Assembly (NCBI RefSeq): GCF_945859705.1
Contig: NC_079138.1
Span: 8,386,874-8,450,873, forward strand
Length of the DNA stretch: 64,000 bases
From: Episyrphus balteatus
Lineage: Eukaryota; Arthropoda; Insecta; Diptera; Syrphidae
Direction: 5' to 3'
Both the position numbers and the translations under genes were made by a program. Positions 10,514 to 22,664 of this stretch are shown here, in pieces; position 1 is the stretch's first letter, and each line of letters begins with the position of its first letter. The notes beneath the pieces were generated by a model. The model was not told the DNA's origin, made no database searches, and worked only from the letters and a program-made list of their open reading frames with translations.

Positions 10514-13500
10514 GTAAGTAAGACATAAAGATAGACATAAATTTATTGGACTTAATAATTTTCAAATTTTAAAATTACAGCATCATACACTGGAAGTAGT
10601 TCGGACGAAGATGACGTACCTCCACGTGAAAAAGTTCAGAAGAACAGCAAAGGAAGTATAGACTTTTGTGTTCGTAATATTCAAGGTCAACATGCATTTG
10701 GCAGACGTGAGATTGAAATAGCTGAACAGGAAATGCCTGGAATAATGGCTCTCCGAAAGCGAGCAAGTGAAGATAAACCATTGAAGAATGCAAAAATTGT
10801 CGGTTGTACGCATATAAACGCACAAACAGCAGTACTCATTGAGACCCTTGTAGAACTGGGAGCATCGATTCGTTGGGCTGCTTGTAACATATACTCAACA
10901 CAGGTGAATTACTAAAAACATTTTAAAATGTTTGGGCCAAATGTTTGTACGACAAAATTCTTCGTCGATGTACAAATTTCAACATGTCAATATTCTTACA
11001 TTAATATTTTTTTTTAAATTATTTTAAGCACAAGTGAAATATTATATATTACGTATTATTTCATTGTGTCCCTAATTTAAGTATCCAGTTCTTAAAAAAG
11101 TTTTCTTTTAAAGAAATGGAAACCAGCATTTTATTATTTCATACGAAGAGTTTTGTCAGCCAGTGAACGTTATACAATGATGTTGCATTACTGAATTTCG
11201 GTTTAATTTGTTTTCTTAATCCGAGGATTAGTTCTTGAACCATACTCGTCCTCTAAAATTTTATTAAATACCAAACAAAGTAAACCCTTTAAAACTAATT
11301 TATTCTCGGGACTGAAATAGAAAATAATTAAATTAAGGTAAAAATTTTTAAGTTGGGTTTGCAAAGCAAAGCACATAAGCATGTCAAAGCATTTAAGGGG
11401 TAATAACACCTTGTAAACCACGAAACCGAGCGTCATTTTCATCAGCGTATAAAACAAAGAAGAAATATTATTTTCTTTTGGTGTTTGCTTAGTTTAATTA
11501 AGTATATAAATAGGTAACAAAATAAGCTAATGTTAAATTTTTTAATGATGTGAAATTTTTTAAATTACGGTGTAGTTCAGGGTGATAGTAAAATCCTGTG
11601 CTCTCATCGGGCGACCAACTAACTCCTACAGTTTTTAACCGATTGGGCTGAAATTTTGTGTGGAGCTTTAAAATACTATTCTCTAGTAGAAGATTTTTTT
11701 GAAATATCAATTTTTAAAGAAATGGCATTAGTTTGAAAAAATTATTTCATTCCAAAAACAAAATTCGTTGAAAAAAAGACCATAAAATCGTTAAATTTTA
11801 ATATTTCAAAAAAATCTACTTCACTAGAGAATAGTATTTTTAAGCTCCACACAAAATTTCAGCCCCAAAAATTTCACATCATTAAAAAATTTAACATTAG
11901 CTTATTCCGTTACCTATTTATATACTTAATTAAACTAAGCAAACACCAAAAGAAAATAATATTTCTTCTTTGTTTTATACGCTGATGAAAATGACGCTTG
12001 ATTTCGTGGTTTACAAGGTGTTATTACCCCTTAAGACATATACAAATACATGCCACGTTGCAACATAACTATTACATATTTATGCTTTTGTGCGAGTAAA
12101 TAAAATTTAACTCGATAGTTATGTATGCTTGGCGCCAAGCTTATAAGGAGAAGCGGTTTGTGTATGGCTTTTTCATTCGTGCAGGGTGTAGTAATGCTTC
12201 CTGTGAAATATGTTTAGAATTAAGTGAAATTTTTAAATTTCGAATGATTAGTTGTTCAAAACAATGGGAAGAAAAGGAATAATAAATCAATTTATAAAAT
12301 TATTTTAATTTATATATTCCACGTGTATTCATTTACAGTATACTTAAAAATTAGTTCCTCTCTTTCTGAACTAGAATGAAGTGGCAGCTGCGCTAGCTGA
12401 AGCTGGATATCCTATATTTGCTTGGCGCGGTGAAACCGAAGAAGATTTTTGGTGGTGTATTGATAAATGCGTCAATGCCGAAAATTGGCAACCAAATATG
12501 ATTCTGGACGATGGCGGTGATGCAACACATTTGATGTTAAAAAAATATCCCGCTATGTTTAAAATGGTCAAAGGTATAGTAGAAGAGAGTGTAACTGGAG
12601 TACATCGCTTATACCAGCTGTCGAAATCTAGCAAATTAACTGTACCAGCAATGAACGTTAATGACTCTGTAACAAAAACTAAATTTGATAATCTTTATAG
12701 TTGCAAGGAATCAATTTTGGATAGGTTTGTTAAATAGAAACAGAAAAATAATAAAAAAGAAGCTAACTTTTATATATTTTTTCAATTATTTTTTCATAAA
12801 GTTTAAAACGATCAACCGATGTTATGTTTGGTGGAAAACAAGTTGTAATATGTGGCTATGGGGAAGTTGGAAAAGGTTGTGCACAAGCTTTAAAAGGACA
12901 TGGTTGCATTGTTTACATCACTGAAATTGATCCAATATGTGCTCTTCAGGCTAGGTAAGTAAATTGAACTGTGAATGGGAATTAATTTTTCGCAATGTAT
13001 AACATTACTGCCTGAATCAAAACTGTTTTCGAGAAATTCTATATTATCATCATTTAGATTGACAAAATGCAAAAAATAGGTAAAGCTGTTTATTTGTTTC
13101 CATACAGAAAGCAGTTTTGATCTTTTTTAACTATGAAAAAAAAAAAAAATTAAATTATTATTTCTGAAAAAGTAAAAATAAAAAATCCTTTTTGAACATT
13201 TTTCTTTGTTTGATACCTCAAAACCTAATCAAAGTATTAATCTTTGAGTTAAGCTTCTTATTTCTTTTTATTTTAATGAATTATATTGATATGTATATGC
13301 AGAACACCTGTTACACATGTTCAAACATTGCAAGGTCAAGAAAAATAGCATCAGTTCCGATTAATTTTTTCTATAAAAACACAAATTTTTTGTTTTTCAA
13401 AATAGCTTTACTCCTTAGTTGGATTCATTCTCTTTCCAAAAAAGAATTTAAAAAAATGAAGTTTTAGCCTGAGTAAGAAACAAATACAAAATAAATAGGT

Positions 13501-16500
13501 CGTACTTAAATAACAACCAAAATGATCGCTTTTTACACTCTCTAAATTACAATTACTCAAATTTTCTCTACCTTTGAAAAGCAAAACTATTGGGTTTGCT
13601 TGCGTTTATTCGGCATCCTGGTTAAGTACTGGTTTAAAATTCATAAGCTTGTACTAAGTAATAAAACTAAAATAATCATTTTTACCCAACCTCCGGTTGA
13701 CTTCAACTTTCAAACGTTTAAATTTCATAGTTATACTTGCAATCAAATGCCTTTTAGTGCCAGTATGTCTAACTCAAATTTCTGTGGCAGTATATTTGAC
13801 TGCAATCAAAATTGTTCACCTCAATGTTTTGATATATGTACAAACAGTTCAAGAATTCAAATATCTTGGTCTTTCAATCGATAATAAACTAAGTTGGAAT
13901 TCCCACACTAATCCGTTTTGCCGTTTTATATGTTTAAATTTATTTTTCTCTAACTACAAAAGATTTGTTTACAATATTTTTATTGAATTTTGTTTAACGA
14001 AGAAAGAAAACTTAAATAATGAACATAAATTTATAAATTTTCTTTAACGATTATTCACCTAAAAAATGACATCAAAAAAATTGTAAACAAAAATTGTGTA
14101 TTATTTTATATTATTTTATATTATTTATTTATAATTTTCATTTTTTACCTTAATTTTTAATATATTTTTATTTGATGTTTTTTTTTTTTTTGTTTTATTT
14201 TTAATTCTTATTACAATTATAGAACATCATTAATTAAATTACTATGAAAATTAGTTTTTAATATCTAACAATAATAATTTTAAATAGTAAAAAATAAATA
14301 TATAAAAGTATAAGGAAGGTCATTCTTGGAGTAGAAGAAACTGTTATAACGATTTTAAAAGCTTTTATTTCCGAATGAATGTGTTCAAATAAATAAATAC
14401 AGTCAACTCCCTCTAAGTTGAACTTTCACGGGACTCGAAAATCGGTACGAGTTAGAAGGAAATTCGAGTTAGAGGGACTTATTTAATATTTTTTCTTCAA
14501 AATCGTTTATTAAAAATGGTGAAAAATTTCGACTTAGAGGAAAATTCGACTCAGAGGGAGTTCGACTCAGAAGAAGTCGACTGTATATATGATTTGTGGA
14601 CGAAATATCAAACCTTGCAAACCTAATATCAGAAACATTATTTAAAATAATAAAAACAATCAAAAAGGAAGAAATGAAAAATAATAAATAATAAATTATT
14701 ATAGTTTACACTTTTTGCAATTTTATTAATGTAATTTTTTAGGTGAATAATTCGTCGGCGTAAAGCAAAATTGTTCTAAATCCACTTTTTACCGAAAATG
14801 AGATAATGATGCAGTTTTACTAATTTGAATGTGCTCTTTCCGAATTTGAAAAGCGTTTTTGTCTAAAAAAAATGCTTGAGCAGATAATATAATTTAATTG
14901 GACATAGAACAATACAAACAGGTAAGTATGTAGCTTTCTGAGAGTGATATCCGAGTATTCATAATTGTAGGACTTAGACCATCATATTTTGTTCTAAGTC
15001 CACTTTTTATTTAAGAAAAGTGCGTACTTGTATAGGAATTGTTCTATGTCCAATTTTGGGTTTTTAGTTTTTAAAAGTATTTAAAAATAGTATGCACCTA
15101 CTAATGAGTTAAAATTGTGTGGTTTATTTAAGAGAAAAGAACAAGCTTTATAAAAAACATAACTTGAATGGCGAACGAGCAGAAAAATGTTACAATTAAA
15201 TTCAATTTCAAAAAAAAAAAAAAAAATGTCGCTTTAAAGTTTAAACCAATATGAAACTTAAAAATCGTCCTCTGTAAAATTTGCTTTTTGTGACTTAGAA
15301 CAATTTTGCTTTACGCCGACGAATTGTCAAACAAAATTCTATAAAAATATTTTAATCAAATCTTTTGTAGTTCGAGAAAAATAAATTTAAACATATAAAA
15401 ACGGCAAAAATTACGGCTTTTTATCAAAATAAAAAAATCGAGTAAAGGGATTATACCGCTTTGAGCGGTTGCATTGTTTTTTATTTTTTAAAGTTTTGTG
15501 CATTGGTACAGCGAACCGGAAGGGCACTTTTTAGACTTCAAATTGAAATAGAAAATGACTGAGAGGAGCTACAAAATTAATTTCTGCGCAACAAATTTTG
15601 TTTTTCAAAGCTACAATTTCTAGAACGAAAGAAATTTGAAAATTCAACTTTTTTGAAAATTTTGACCGTAACATATGAAATTGAGTCTTAATTTAGCGGA
15701 ATATTGAATAACAAAAAAACTATTCGAGCTGCAAAATCGAGGTTTTGGATATCGTCTCAGTCTCAAATTTCTGCAAAACAATTTTTTTGAATTTCGCATT
15801 TTTTTGGATTTTGAAAGGTTACTTTGAGCTATGTTTTTTAAAGTAAATCTTGAATATTTTAAAAACGGTTTGAGCTACAAAATTGGGGTTTATATAAAAA
15901 ATAAAATAAAATAAAAAATAATGTATTCAAAAGCTACAATTAATGGAAAAAGAAAAAACTTAAAAAAAGTGATTTTTTAAAAAAGTCTCCACTGGCCTCA
16001 TCAAACCGGAAGTGCACTTCTGAAACTTTATGTTGAAATAAAAAATGACTGGGTGTAGCTACAAAATTAATTTTTGCGCTACAAATTAGCATTTAATAGC
16101 TACAATTTTGTCCATCAAAAAAATATAAATTTTCCAACTTTCGGAAAATTGAATAATTCAAAAACTATGCGAGCTACAAATTTTTGGTTTGCGCAACAAA
16201 TTAGCATTTAATTAGTGTCCGCCAAATGAAGGGACGTGCAAAAAATTCAAATAAAAATTAAAAAATTCGTTAAAGTATCAAAATTTTTGATTTATACACA
16301 GATTTTTGAATGCAATATTTGAAAAGAATTGAAAACCAATAAAACTGCACCAAAAATTGTGTGATAGGTGGTGTACTTTAAGAAGAATTAAATAAAACGT
16401 AAAAGCAAAAACTACGAAAACAGCTAATAATTTACAAAACCGAAATAAAATATAAAAAAAAATTAACGGGAAATTTTGAATGTGATCTTTTAAAAGAACT

Positions 16501-17565
16501 ATTTTCCAACGAGAATCAACAAACATTTTAAAAAAATATGATTTAACTCGAGAGAAAAAAAATGTATGCATGACTTAAAAATTTTCCATACAAATTTATA
16601 TGGGGGAAAGTATGACCTTAAAGGCACGGGTTAATGGCCTCCAAATTTTTTGTGTGTTAAATTCCCCTTATTTAGGTTCTAAACTTTCGATCTAGGCGGT
16701 GTCTCCCCCGAAAACATCACTTTGGAAATAACGGACACCCTAATGTGTATGAAGCTAATAAATTAAAAATTTTAATTTTTCAGCATGGATGGCTTTCGCG
16801 TAGTCAAATTAAATGAGGTTATACGCAATGTTGATATTGTCGTCACTGCAACTGGGAACAAAAATGTTGTCAATCGTGAGCATATGGATAAAATGAAGAG
16901 TGGTTGCATTATTTGTAATATGGGCCATTCAAACACAGAGATTGATGTTGTAAGTTGAATAATAAGTTATTTAAAATAATTTAAATAACAATACAAAATT
17001 TAAATCAAAATTAATAATAATTTATGTTTATTTTACAGAATAGTCTACGTACGCCAGACTTAACATGGGAAAAAGTTCGTTCCCAAGTCGATCATATTAT
17101 TTGGCCCGATGGGAAATGGATAATTCTATTGGCCGAGGGTCGTTTAGTAAATTTATCATGTTCGAGCATACCATCATTTGTCGTTTCGATAACATCTGCA
17201 ACACAAGCACTTGCTTTAATTGAGTTATTTAATGCACCTCCTGGGCGATATAAGTCTGATGTATATCTCTTGCCTAAAAAGATGGGTTAGCACTTTTTTG
17301 ATAATTTTTTTGGTGAACTTATATATAATAACTTTGGTATTTTCCAGACGAGTATGTAGCTAGCTTACATCTACCCACCTTTGACGCACATTTAACAGAG
17401 CTTTCTGATGAACAGGCTAAATATATGGGATTAAATAAGGCTGGTCCGTTTAAGCCTAATTACTATAGGTGAGTCGAAGGTACATATATATTGTAAAATA
17501 CATACTTCATTTCATTAATATTGTAATGTTAATGTTGTTTTTTTGAATTTATTATTAGATACTGA
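10423..17565 (+). CDS. AhcyL1: AHCY-like protein (IRBIT/AHCYL family), spliced gene
   Basis: Eight coding segments, 10423-10513, 10581-10903, 12375-12724, 12802-12954, 16784-16949, 17039-17285, 17348-17468 and 17559-17565, join at GT-AG borders with consistent phases into 1,458 nt (485 codons plus TGA). Order of parts: Ser-rich regulatory segment with SASSTDSYSSASY (about 21-33) followed by an acidic SSDEDD patch; the S-adenosylhomocysteine hydrolase fold from KIVGCTH; Rossmann NAD-binding motif GYGEVG (about 273-278); C-terminal GPFKPNYYRY end typical of the family. Known of the family: AHCYL proteins are catalytically divergent SAHH relatives that regulate IP3 receptors, ion transporters and, in Drosophila, methionine/SAH metabolism by pairing with the true enzyme. 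The Ser-rich stretch is the phospho-regulated region of IRBIT. The visible part lacks an upstream start, so at least one 5' exon lies before 10423. Introns are 62 bp to 3.8 kb and hold transposons. Identity is very secure. Confidence 0.97.
10581..10903 (+). CDS. AhcyL1: AhcyL1 exon: start of SAHH-like domain
   Basis: Acceptor AATTACAG, donor CAGGTGAATT. Runs from the acidic SSSDEDD patch through GRREIEIAEQ, KIVGCTHINAQTAV and ACNIYSTQ, the conserved N-terminal part of the hydrolase fold. The intron before it is only 67 bp. Confidence 0.97.
11398..12030. mobile_element. TTAA-flanked foldback element, copy 1
   Basis: Long inverted arms start GGGGTAATAACACCTTG and are flanked by TTAA at 11394-11397 and 12031-12034, as for piggyBac-type insertion. 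A second copy is at 35011-35689. Sits in an AhcyL1 intron. Confidence 0.78.
12375..12724 (+). CDS. AhcyL1: AhcyL1 exon: central substrate-domain part
   Basis: Acceptor CTAG, donor GTTTGT. Encodes NEVAAALAEAG, FAWRGETEEDFWWCID, NMILDDGGD, GIVEESVTGVHRLYQL and VPAMNVNDSVTK, all family landmarks. Ends in phase 2 inside a Ser codon completed by the next exon. Confidence 0.97.
12802..12954 (+). CDS. AhcyL1: AhcyL1 exon: NAD-binding Rossmann motif
   Basis: Follows a 77-bp intron. Encodes LKRSTDVMFGGKQ, the dinucleotide motif CGYGEVGKG and ITEIDPICALQA. Ends in phase 2, again inside a Ser codon; donor GGTAAGT. The next intron is 3.8 kb and full of repeats. Confidence 0.97.
12955..14397. other. First part of the 3.8-kb AhcyL1 intron
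   Basis: Around 13820-13890 a short plus-strand frame reads VQEFKYLGLSIDNKLSW, the post-catalytic region of a non-LTR reverse transcriptase, too short to classify. Otherwise AT-rich text. Confidence 0.45.
13836..13920 (+). pseudogene. Tiny non-LTR reverse transcriptase fragment
   Basis: Reads VQTVQEFKYLGLSIDNKLSW, matching the KYLG.x.D.xLxW signature that follows the YADD box in non-LTR reverse transcriptases. Nothing else of the element is kept. Confidence 0.5.
14400..14583. mobile_element. Tc1/mariner- or pogo-like MITE
   Basis: Ends CAGTCAACT and AGTCGACTG are inverted, with TA on both sides (14398-14399, 14584-14585). Internal CCTCTAAGTT/ACTCAGAGGG repeats are also inverted. 184 bp. Confidence 0.7.
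14749..15326. mobile_element. MITE with perfect 31-bp terminal inverted repeats
   Basis: AATTCGTCGGCGTAAAGC begins both ends (14749-14779 and 15296-15326), with no mismatch. Internal TTGTTCTAAGTCCA-type blocks recur. Superfamily not assigned. Confidence 0.8.
15500..16200. repeat. Diverged direct repeat with GAGCTACAAAAT motifs
   Basis: About 15510-15720 and 15990-16190 align in order: ACCGGAAGGGCACTT, AAAATGACTG, AGCTACAAAATTAATTT and GCGCAACAAATT recur with substitutions. Old intronic duplication. Confidence 0.55.
16212..16742. mobile_element. Possible small element ending TTAGTGTCCG / CGGACACCCTAA
   Basis: Only short inverted ends support it. Directly precedes the AhcyL1 exon at 16784. 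Confidence 0.3.
16784..16949 (+). CDS. AhcyL1: AhcyL1 exon
   Basis: Acceptor TTTTTCAG, donor GTAAGT. Encodes MDGFRVVKLNEVIRN, TATGNKNVV and CNMGHSNTEIDV, the C-terminal half of the cofactor domain. Phase is consistent on both sides. Confidence 0.97.
17039..17285 (+). CDS. AhcyL1: AhcyL1 exon
   Basis: Acceptor TTTTACAG, donor GGTTAGC inside the Asp codon of KKMDEY. Encodes SLRTPDLTWEKVRSQVDH, IWPDGKW and LLAEGRLVNLSCS. Reading on past the donor gives an early TAG, so splicing is required. Confidence 0.97.
17348..17468 (+). CDS. AhcyL1: AhcyL1 exon
   Basis: Acceptor TTTTCCAG, donor AGGTGAGT. Encodes EYVASLHLPTFDAHLTELS and the family C-terminus up to PNYY, plus two bases of the Arg codon. Confidence 0.97.
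17559..17565 (+). CDS. AhcyL1: AhcyL1 terminal micro-coding exon
   Basis: Only seven coding bases, A-TAC-TGA after acceptor TTATTAG, complete the Arg and give the final Tyr and stop. The family ends in YRY, which supports this tiny segment. The exon continues as 3' UTR. Confidence 0.93.
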
Positions 17566-17730
17566 TGGTTTGAAAAGTGAGTTTAGTTTCGAAGATTAAG
17601 TTTTGTATTTTGCTCCCGAAATCAGGTTGTTATCAGGTCATCGTTTAACAATAATAATAATAGTCAGTCGAATCGACGTCTATCGTAGAGATAGAAAAAT
17701 ATTTACAAATAAAATGAGTGTTCTATTTTT
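17566..17730 (+). promoter_or_regulatory. AhcyL1: AhcyL1 3' UTR with polyadenylation signal
   Basis: About 165 nt of UTR follow the stop. A canonical AATAAA lies at 17708-17713 and is followed by a GT/T-rich stretch (GTGTTCTATTTTTCC). The mRNA end is inferred near 17730; longer forms are possible. Confidence 0.6.
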
Positions 17731-17867
17731 CCATTGTGTCCGTAATTGGCGGTCATAAATTCAATAAACGCATATAATAATAGCTTAATTGTATTTGTAT
17801 TAAAATGCATTACCTGACTCATTTTTTCTGTGCCTATTTCAATGTTTTTGTTTTCACTTCTTTGATG

Positions 17868-18233
17868 TAGTAAGCTTAGAACAAGCTATTATCTACGATC
17901 AGAGGCTCATCATAAGTGCATGTCAGTGGTAAACAAAAAATACAACCTCCCGCATGCACAATATAAAACAAAATATTACGAACAAATTTACAAATTATGA
18001 AAGTATAAGTACAAAAAAATCCAACAATCAAGATTGTGGAGCACTGGTTCGAAACAATATTTTTAAACCCATTTTCTTCAAATTAAAGTCTTAGGATGAA
18101 TGGTTCAAGTTAAATAGTTTGCCTAGTCGACTAAGAGGCTCATTAATAACATAGTTCGTTCTATGAAAGTCGATATATAAAGGTTCAAATCTTCGTAGGA
18201 GGTAAGATCCAACCGGATAATTTATACCACCTA
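17868..18233 (-). pseudogene. 5'-truncated non-LTR retroelement tail, copy 1
   Basis: Minus strand reads GINYPVGSYLLRRFEP then FHRTNYVINEPLSRLGKLFN and a stop, the C-terminal end of a CR1/Jockey-type reverse transcriptase protein. The 3' UTR down to 17868 (CTCTGATCGTAGATAATAGC and on) is shared with the copy at 39511-39974. Its 5' end abuts a fragment of the palindrome family. Confidence 0.7.
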
Positions 18234-18278
18234 ACCTATCTACTGTTTTCGTTTTGACGTTGACTTTTGGAACACCCT
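18232..18278 (-). repeat. Solitary fragment of the CAGGGTGTCCC palindrome family
   Basis: Matches the outer ~45 bp of the element at 55612-56675 (CTATCTACTGTTTTCG, GACTTTTGGAACACCC). Confidence 0.65.
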
Positions 18279-18448
18279 TCAAATCAATAGAAACATATAT
18301 TTGATTTTTCTATGCATTCGTTCAATTTTTATTATAAAATCTTAATAAATTTGATGAAACAAATTTATTCGCAGCCAAAAGAATTCTAGTTGGTACGAAC
18401 TGTCACACAATCCACATTCCCTACGAATAAATTGTAATGCAAGTTGTA

Positions 18449-18706
18449 CTGCCCATAATCTCGTAAAGGCCCTAACTACATTTTTCTTACTTCTGAGTTA
18501 TAGAGGGAAACACTAAATCTAATATCGCAATTTGCATATAAAAATGAAAAAAAGCAAAAGTACATTTTGAATTTTCTGACTTATTTGAAGACCTAGACTA
18601 AAAAAAATAAATGAGAATAAATCAGAGACAATGCCCTAACTCCAAATATGCAAAAAAATCAAAATCGAAAATTTTGTAGTTAGGGCCTTTACGAGATTAT
18701 GGGCAG
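18449..18706. mobile_element. MITE with 32-bp inverted ends and TGTA duplication
   Basis: Perfect inverted ends begin CTGCCCATAATCTCGT. Flanking TGTA at 18445-18448 and 18707-18710. 258 bp. Confidence 0.78.
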
Positions 18707-18710
18707 TGTA

Positions 18711-19890
18711 GCGGGGCGTAGGAGGTTCCATGTTTTGTTGTAGGCTTGTAAGTTGGGAGCAAACCGTACTCACTGTATCCTTGTTGGTGTGAAGCGGCAA
18801 TTGGATAGATCGTACGAGACAGCTTAAAACTATCGTCCCGATTGAAATTTCGGTGTCGTATTATTTCGATCGCTTCACGAACCAGGCGCGGTATATAGTG
18901 AGACTCTTTTGCTAGAACCTTAGCTTAATCGAAATGGATACAGTGGTGTTCATCTGGATGATGGAGTATACGCTCACATATACACATATACACGCGGATA
19001 ATCCGAAAACCATAATAATGTCATGTGTTAACAACCGCGAAAACCTTAAAAGTTATTTGATAAATATGTTTGTCTCTGCTAGCTATAGCTTTCAATTTTA
19101 ATAAGAACTGTGCCTTTAAATATCATCTCTTACTTTTCTTTACAGATATTAAGGATTGTTTTCCTTTTCCCAATAAATATTTTTGTTGGTAAAATAAAAA
19201 ACAAAGCCATCAATCACTCAATAACGAAATCATCACTTGGGAGATCTTCAGTATACATCATCTTTTTAGCTTTTTTATTTTCTTTAAGAAATGTTTGGTA
19301 AGAATATTTTGATTTTTATTATTTCAATTGAAAAGTATACATTAATAGCTTCAAATATTCGGTTAATTATATACATACAAATGACATGAAGGAATGAATA
19401 GAGTTTGCGTCTTCTCTAAATACCTAATTCGTGTCTTACTCTAAAGAATTTTTCACTAGGCAGGTTAAAAAAAAAATTAGTAACTTAAAGTTTATCAATT
19501 TATAGAAAGTTAGTCAAGCAAAATCTGCTTTAATTTGTTAGGAGAAATTGCACAGGGTGTAAAACTTTATCATTTTCCGTGCTTTAAACAATCACAGTTA
19601 AAAATTAAAAAAATGTATGAAGCAATGTATGAATATATAGGACGCGTTTTTTTTTTTTTTTTTTTTTTTTGAAAGGCACACAACCATACCAAGAACAATT
19701 TAACTATCCGAAAGTATAAGTTAATGTACATATGCAAGATTTGTACGTGCACCTAATCGATCGTCAATCTCCTTGTAACATGAATTCCCTCTCCACAACT
19801 TGTTGTAATACGTTCTCTATCTAAATCACAGCGTGTTTAAAAAATACATCTGGATGTAAATAATGTAAAATGTCAAAAATAAATCCAATT
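18711..19890. other. No gene seen; 22-base poly-T near 19650
   Basis: AT-rich with a long T run and no recognisable element ends. Confidence 0.4.
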
Positions 19891-20231
19891 CCATAATATT
19901 CACTACTTAAATCCAATCTTTAATCCAATTTTTAAATCCAATCTCGTTAAACCCAAACAAATTTAAACAGCTGTCTGCAGATCTGTTTAACTTTATAAAT
20001 CCAGATGTAAAATTCATTTTCAGAGTGTTCAGTTGTTTTGTCAAGTTCTGTGAAGGAAAAATAAAGATAAATGCAAAAAATTATACAAAATTTATTGAAT
20101 AATCACATTTTTTTTTTTTGAGTGAATAATATGAACAAAAAATTAAATCATTGGATTTATGAAATTCAGATTTAATGGATTGGATTTAAAATAAACTTTA
20201 ATCCAAATTAAATCCAGAGTGAATAATATGG
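19891..20231. mobile_element. Possible MITE with AATCCAAT repeats
   Basis: Imperfect inverted ends CCATAATATTCACT / AGTGAATAATATGG, with many TTGGATTTA motifs inside in both directions. Confidence 0.45.
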
Positions 20232-20435
20232 CCGTTAGTCATTATCACTACTTTCATATTAATTATCTGTACCATTAACTTTTACTCTATCATATTTTGT
20301 CCCTCTTAAAACCCTTATTAGCGAGTTGTTTAAGTATGATTGTTAGTAAAAGTTTAAAAAGCAAATTTTAGTAAATCTATTTTGTCAGCTTCACCACACA
20401 GAGCGCATTTGAAACTGCGTTGTAATAAGAGCCAT

Positions 20436-20520
20436 GTTTTTACTGAGTAAACATTTTATGCTGTAAACAACAACAAACGATAACTTTTATTTATTATTAA
20501 TAATCCTTTATTGTTGAAGG
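20436..20520. repeat. Short direct repeat shared with 25850-25925
   Basis: AAACATTTTATGCTGTAAAC followed by AACAACAA and ATTAATAATCC occurs at both sites, 5.4 kb apart. Confidence 0.6.
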
Positions 20521-21291
20521 GTCAAAAATGTATAAGCATGGACGTATTATATAAAACATCCATGTGTATAAGTTTAGAAAAAATCTCTGTAAAGCAACAA
20601 ATAAAAAACTTGTTTATCCTTAGCATTCATTTGTTGTTGTTTCCCGTGAAAAATTTTACTGAGCTAAGTACTGAGTTCAAAAAAAAAAACACGGCTAAGC
20701 TAAGTAATGAGTTGCCAAAAAAAAAAAAAAACAGTTAATGAGAAACTCATACTTTAAAAGCGTTAAAACGCGAGTTTTGTGTCAACAATTTCAATTTTGT
20801 TTGTTCTAACGTGGCCTTAAAATAATGTCCGTGTGTGGCGAGGCCTAAAGCAATTTATTTTGTTTTGTATTTTTATATTTTATGTTTTGTATTGTTATAT
20901 TTTTGGTTTTATTTTTTTATTTTATTTTGTTTTATTTTATGTTGTTTGGTACCACCATTTAAACGCACATGCTCGAAGTTATCGTTTATAGGGAGTAAGT
21001 AACGAAAATGATACCATTGACTGACGAATTTTCCAAGGTGACCAAGAATAAGCACAAATTTGCGCTAAAAGCATGTTGTATGCATGTAGTTTGATTTTCG
21101 TGAATACTTTATCACGCGCTCAAAAATCTTCGAATCTACTAACATGTTTTTGACAAAAAGAGGGAAGTTTTAACCGGAAGATGTATTACAAACGCCCTTT
21201 TAAAATTTAAAGCACTAAGACACGTAAACGAATTTTCTTTCAATTAAACCTGCAGTCGTCGCGCTCCAAAAAGTAACACCAGTCCTTGCGC
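20521..21291. other. No gene seen
   Basis: AT-rich, with T-rich runs around 20860-20945. Confidence 0.4.
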
Positions 21292-21535
21292 GGATTACAT
21301 ATCGTCGCTGTTTTAGAAAACCGGCCAGTTATTAATACCAATATACTGGAAACAATACATTTTTAATTTTTGTAAACTCAATGTAAGTTTAAAGCTGATT
21401 CTTTTTCTTCAATTTATGAAAATAGTATGAAAATTGACAAACTTGGAAATTTAAAACAGATTTTCTGAAGAAAAGATGAAGAATTAAGATTTTTTAGTAA
21501 TACCAGTTTTTCAAAAAAGCGACGATATGTAATCC
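21292..21535. mobile_element. MITE-like element, 18-bp perfect inverted ends
   Basis: GGATTACATATCGTCGCT at 21292-21309 and its reverse complement at 21518-21535. Confidence 0.65.
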
Positions 21536-22664
21536 ATTTTAAAATCAGAATTTAACAAAGTTGCATTAACTTATTCAAATTTATTTTGCTTTAAAATTCA
21601 ATTACAATATTTTTTGAAGTAGATGTAAGTATGAATATTCAAAGTTTTTATTCGCTTTAAAGGAGGCATGATGCATTAAGAGCACTAAGCACTAGTTTTT
21701 GGGGAATACTTTTGCATGGGTGGATTACAGTAGTAATCACGACTGCAGCGTTAAAGACTCAGATTAGTGGTGAAGTTCTATGTATTTATTTAATATAATA
21801 ATTTTATATTTACCGAATATTGAAGCAGTTACATAGTATATTACAAAAAAAAGTGCACTATACGAAAGAACAATGAAGACGAGTCACATTTGACACATTT
21901 GTAAGGATGACTTCTTCTTTTCAATTTCTTAATTTAAGACTTCAATAGAGTTTAATGAATAATAAATGTGAAAGAAATTTAAGTGTATGTAAAACAAAAG
22001 CGAAAATATGGAATTCTTTTTTTTTCTAAATGAAACATATAGAAATGTAAATTTTTAAAGCTTGAAAGAATTGACAAGAAGCAGTATTATGCATAACTTT
22101 GCATTTATTAAAAAATTGTTGTCTTCATTCAAAGTACATACTTCGTGAAATGGAAATGTACCAACTAATGTATTGTCATTCATGAAATGTATGACATGTT
22201 TGTAACTATTTTAACCAACAATATCGTATTAAATTACATTAAATAAAATTTAAAAAAATAAAGCATCAATATATGTACATTTGTTTCTCAAAATATATAC
22301 ATAAAAAATAGATATAGATATTTAGATTATAAATTAAGGCGAATTTAGTGAAACGTGAAACTATATTTTCTATAATTATTCCCAAAATTCAACAATAAAT
22401 GTTATTTTTAAGAAAAATAAAATGGAAGGTTGCGTTTGAGTGATTCTTTTCTTATGCCACTTCTTCATTTGCCGAAGGACTAAAAAACAACAATTATGAC
22501 AAGCCGTTGCTGAAACTTTCATCAAATGTTGTCATAAGTAATAATGTTAGTTTAAACGTATACCGTTTAAATTAATCTCATTTCGGTGAAGTGAGTAATA
22601 TCTACTGAATGCGAATTGTATATATTTTTTTTAATACAACTGGGTAAGTAGCATTATATACAAA
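21536..22664. other. No gene seen
   Basis: AT-rich DNA, no element boundaries recognised. Confidence 0.4.

Noticed and set aside
12685..12924. Separate plus-strand frame across the AhcyL1 intron
   Set aside because: It reads through a 77-bp intron in the wrong frame; the spliced frame gives the conserved protein.
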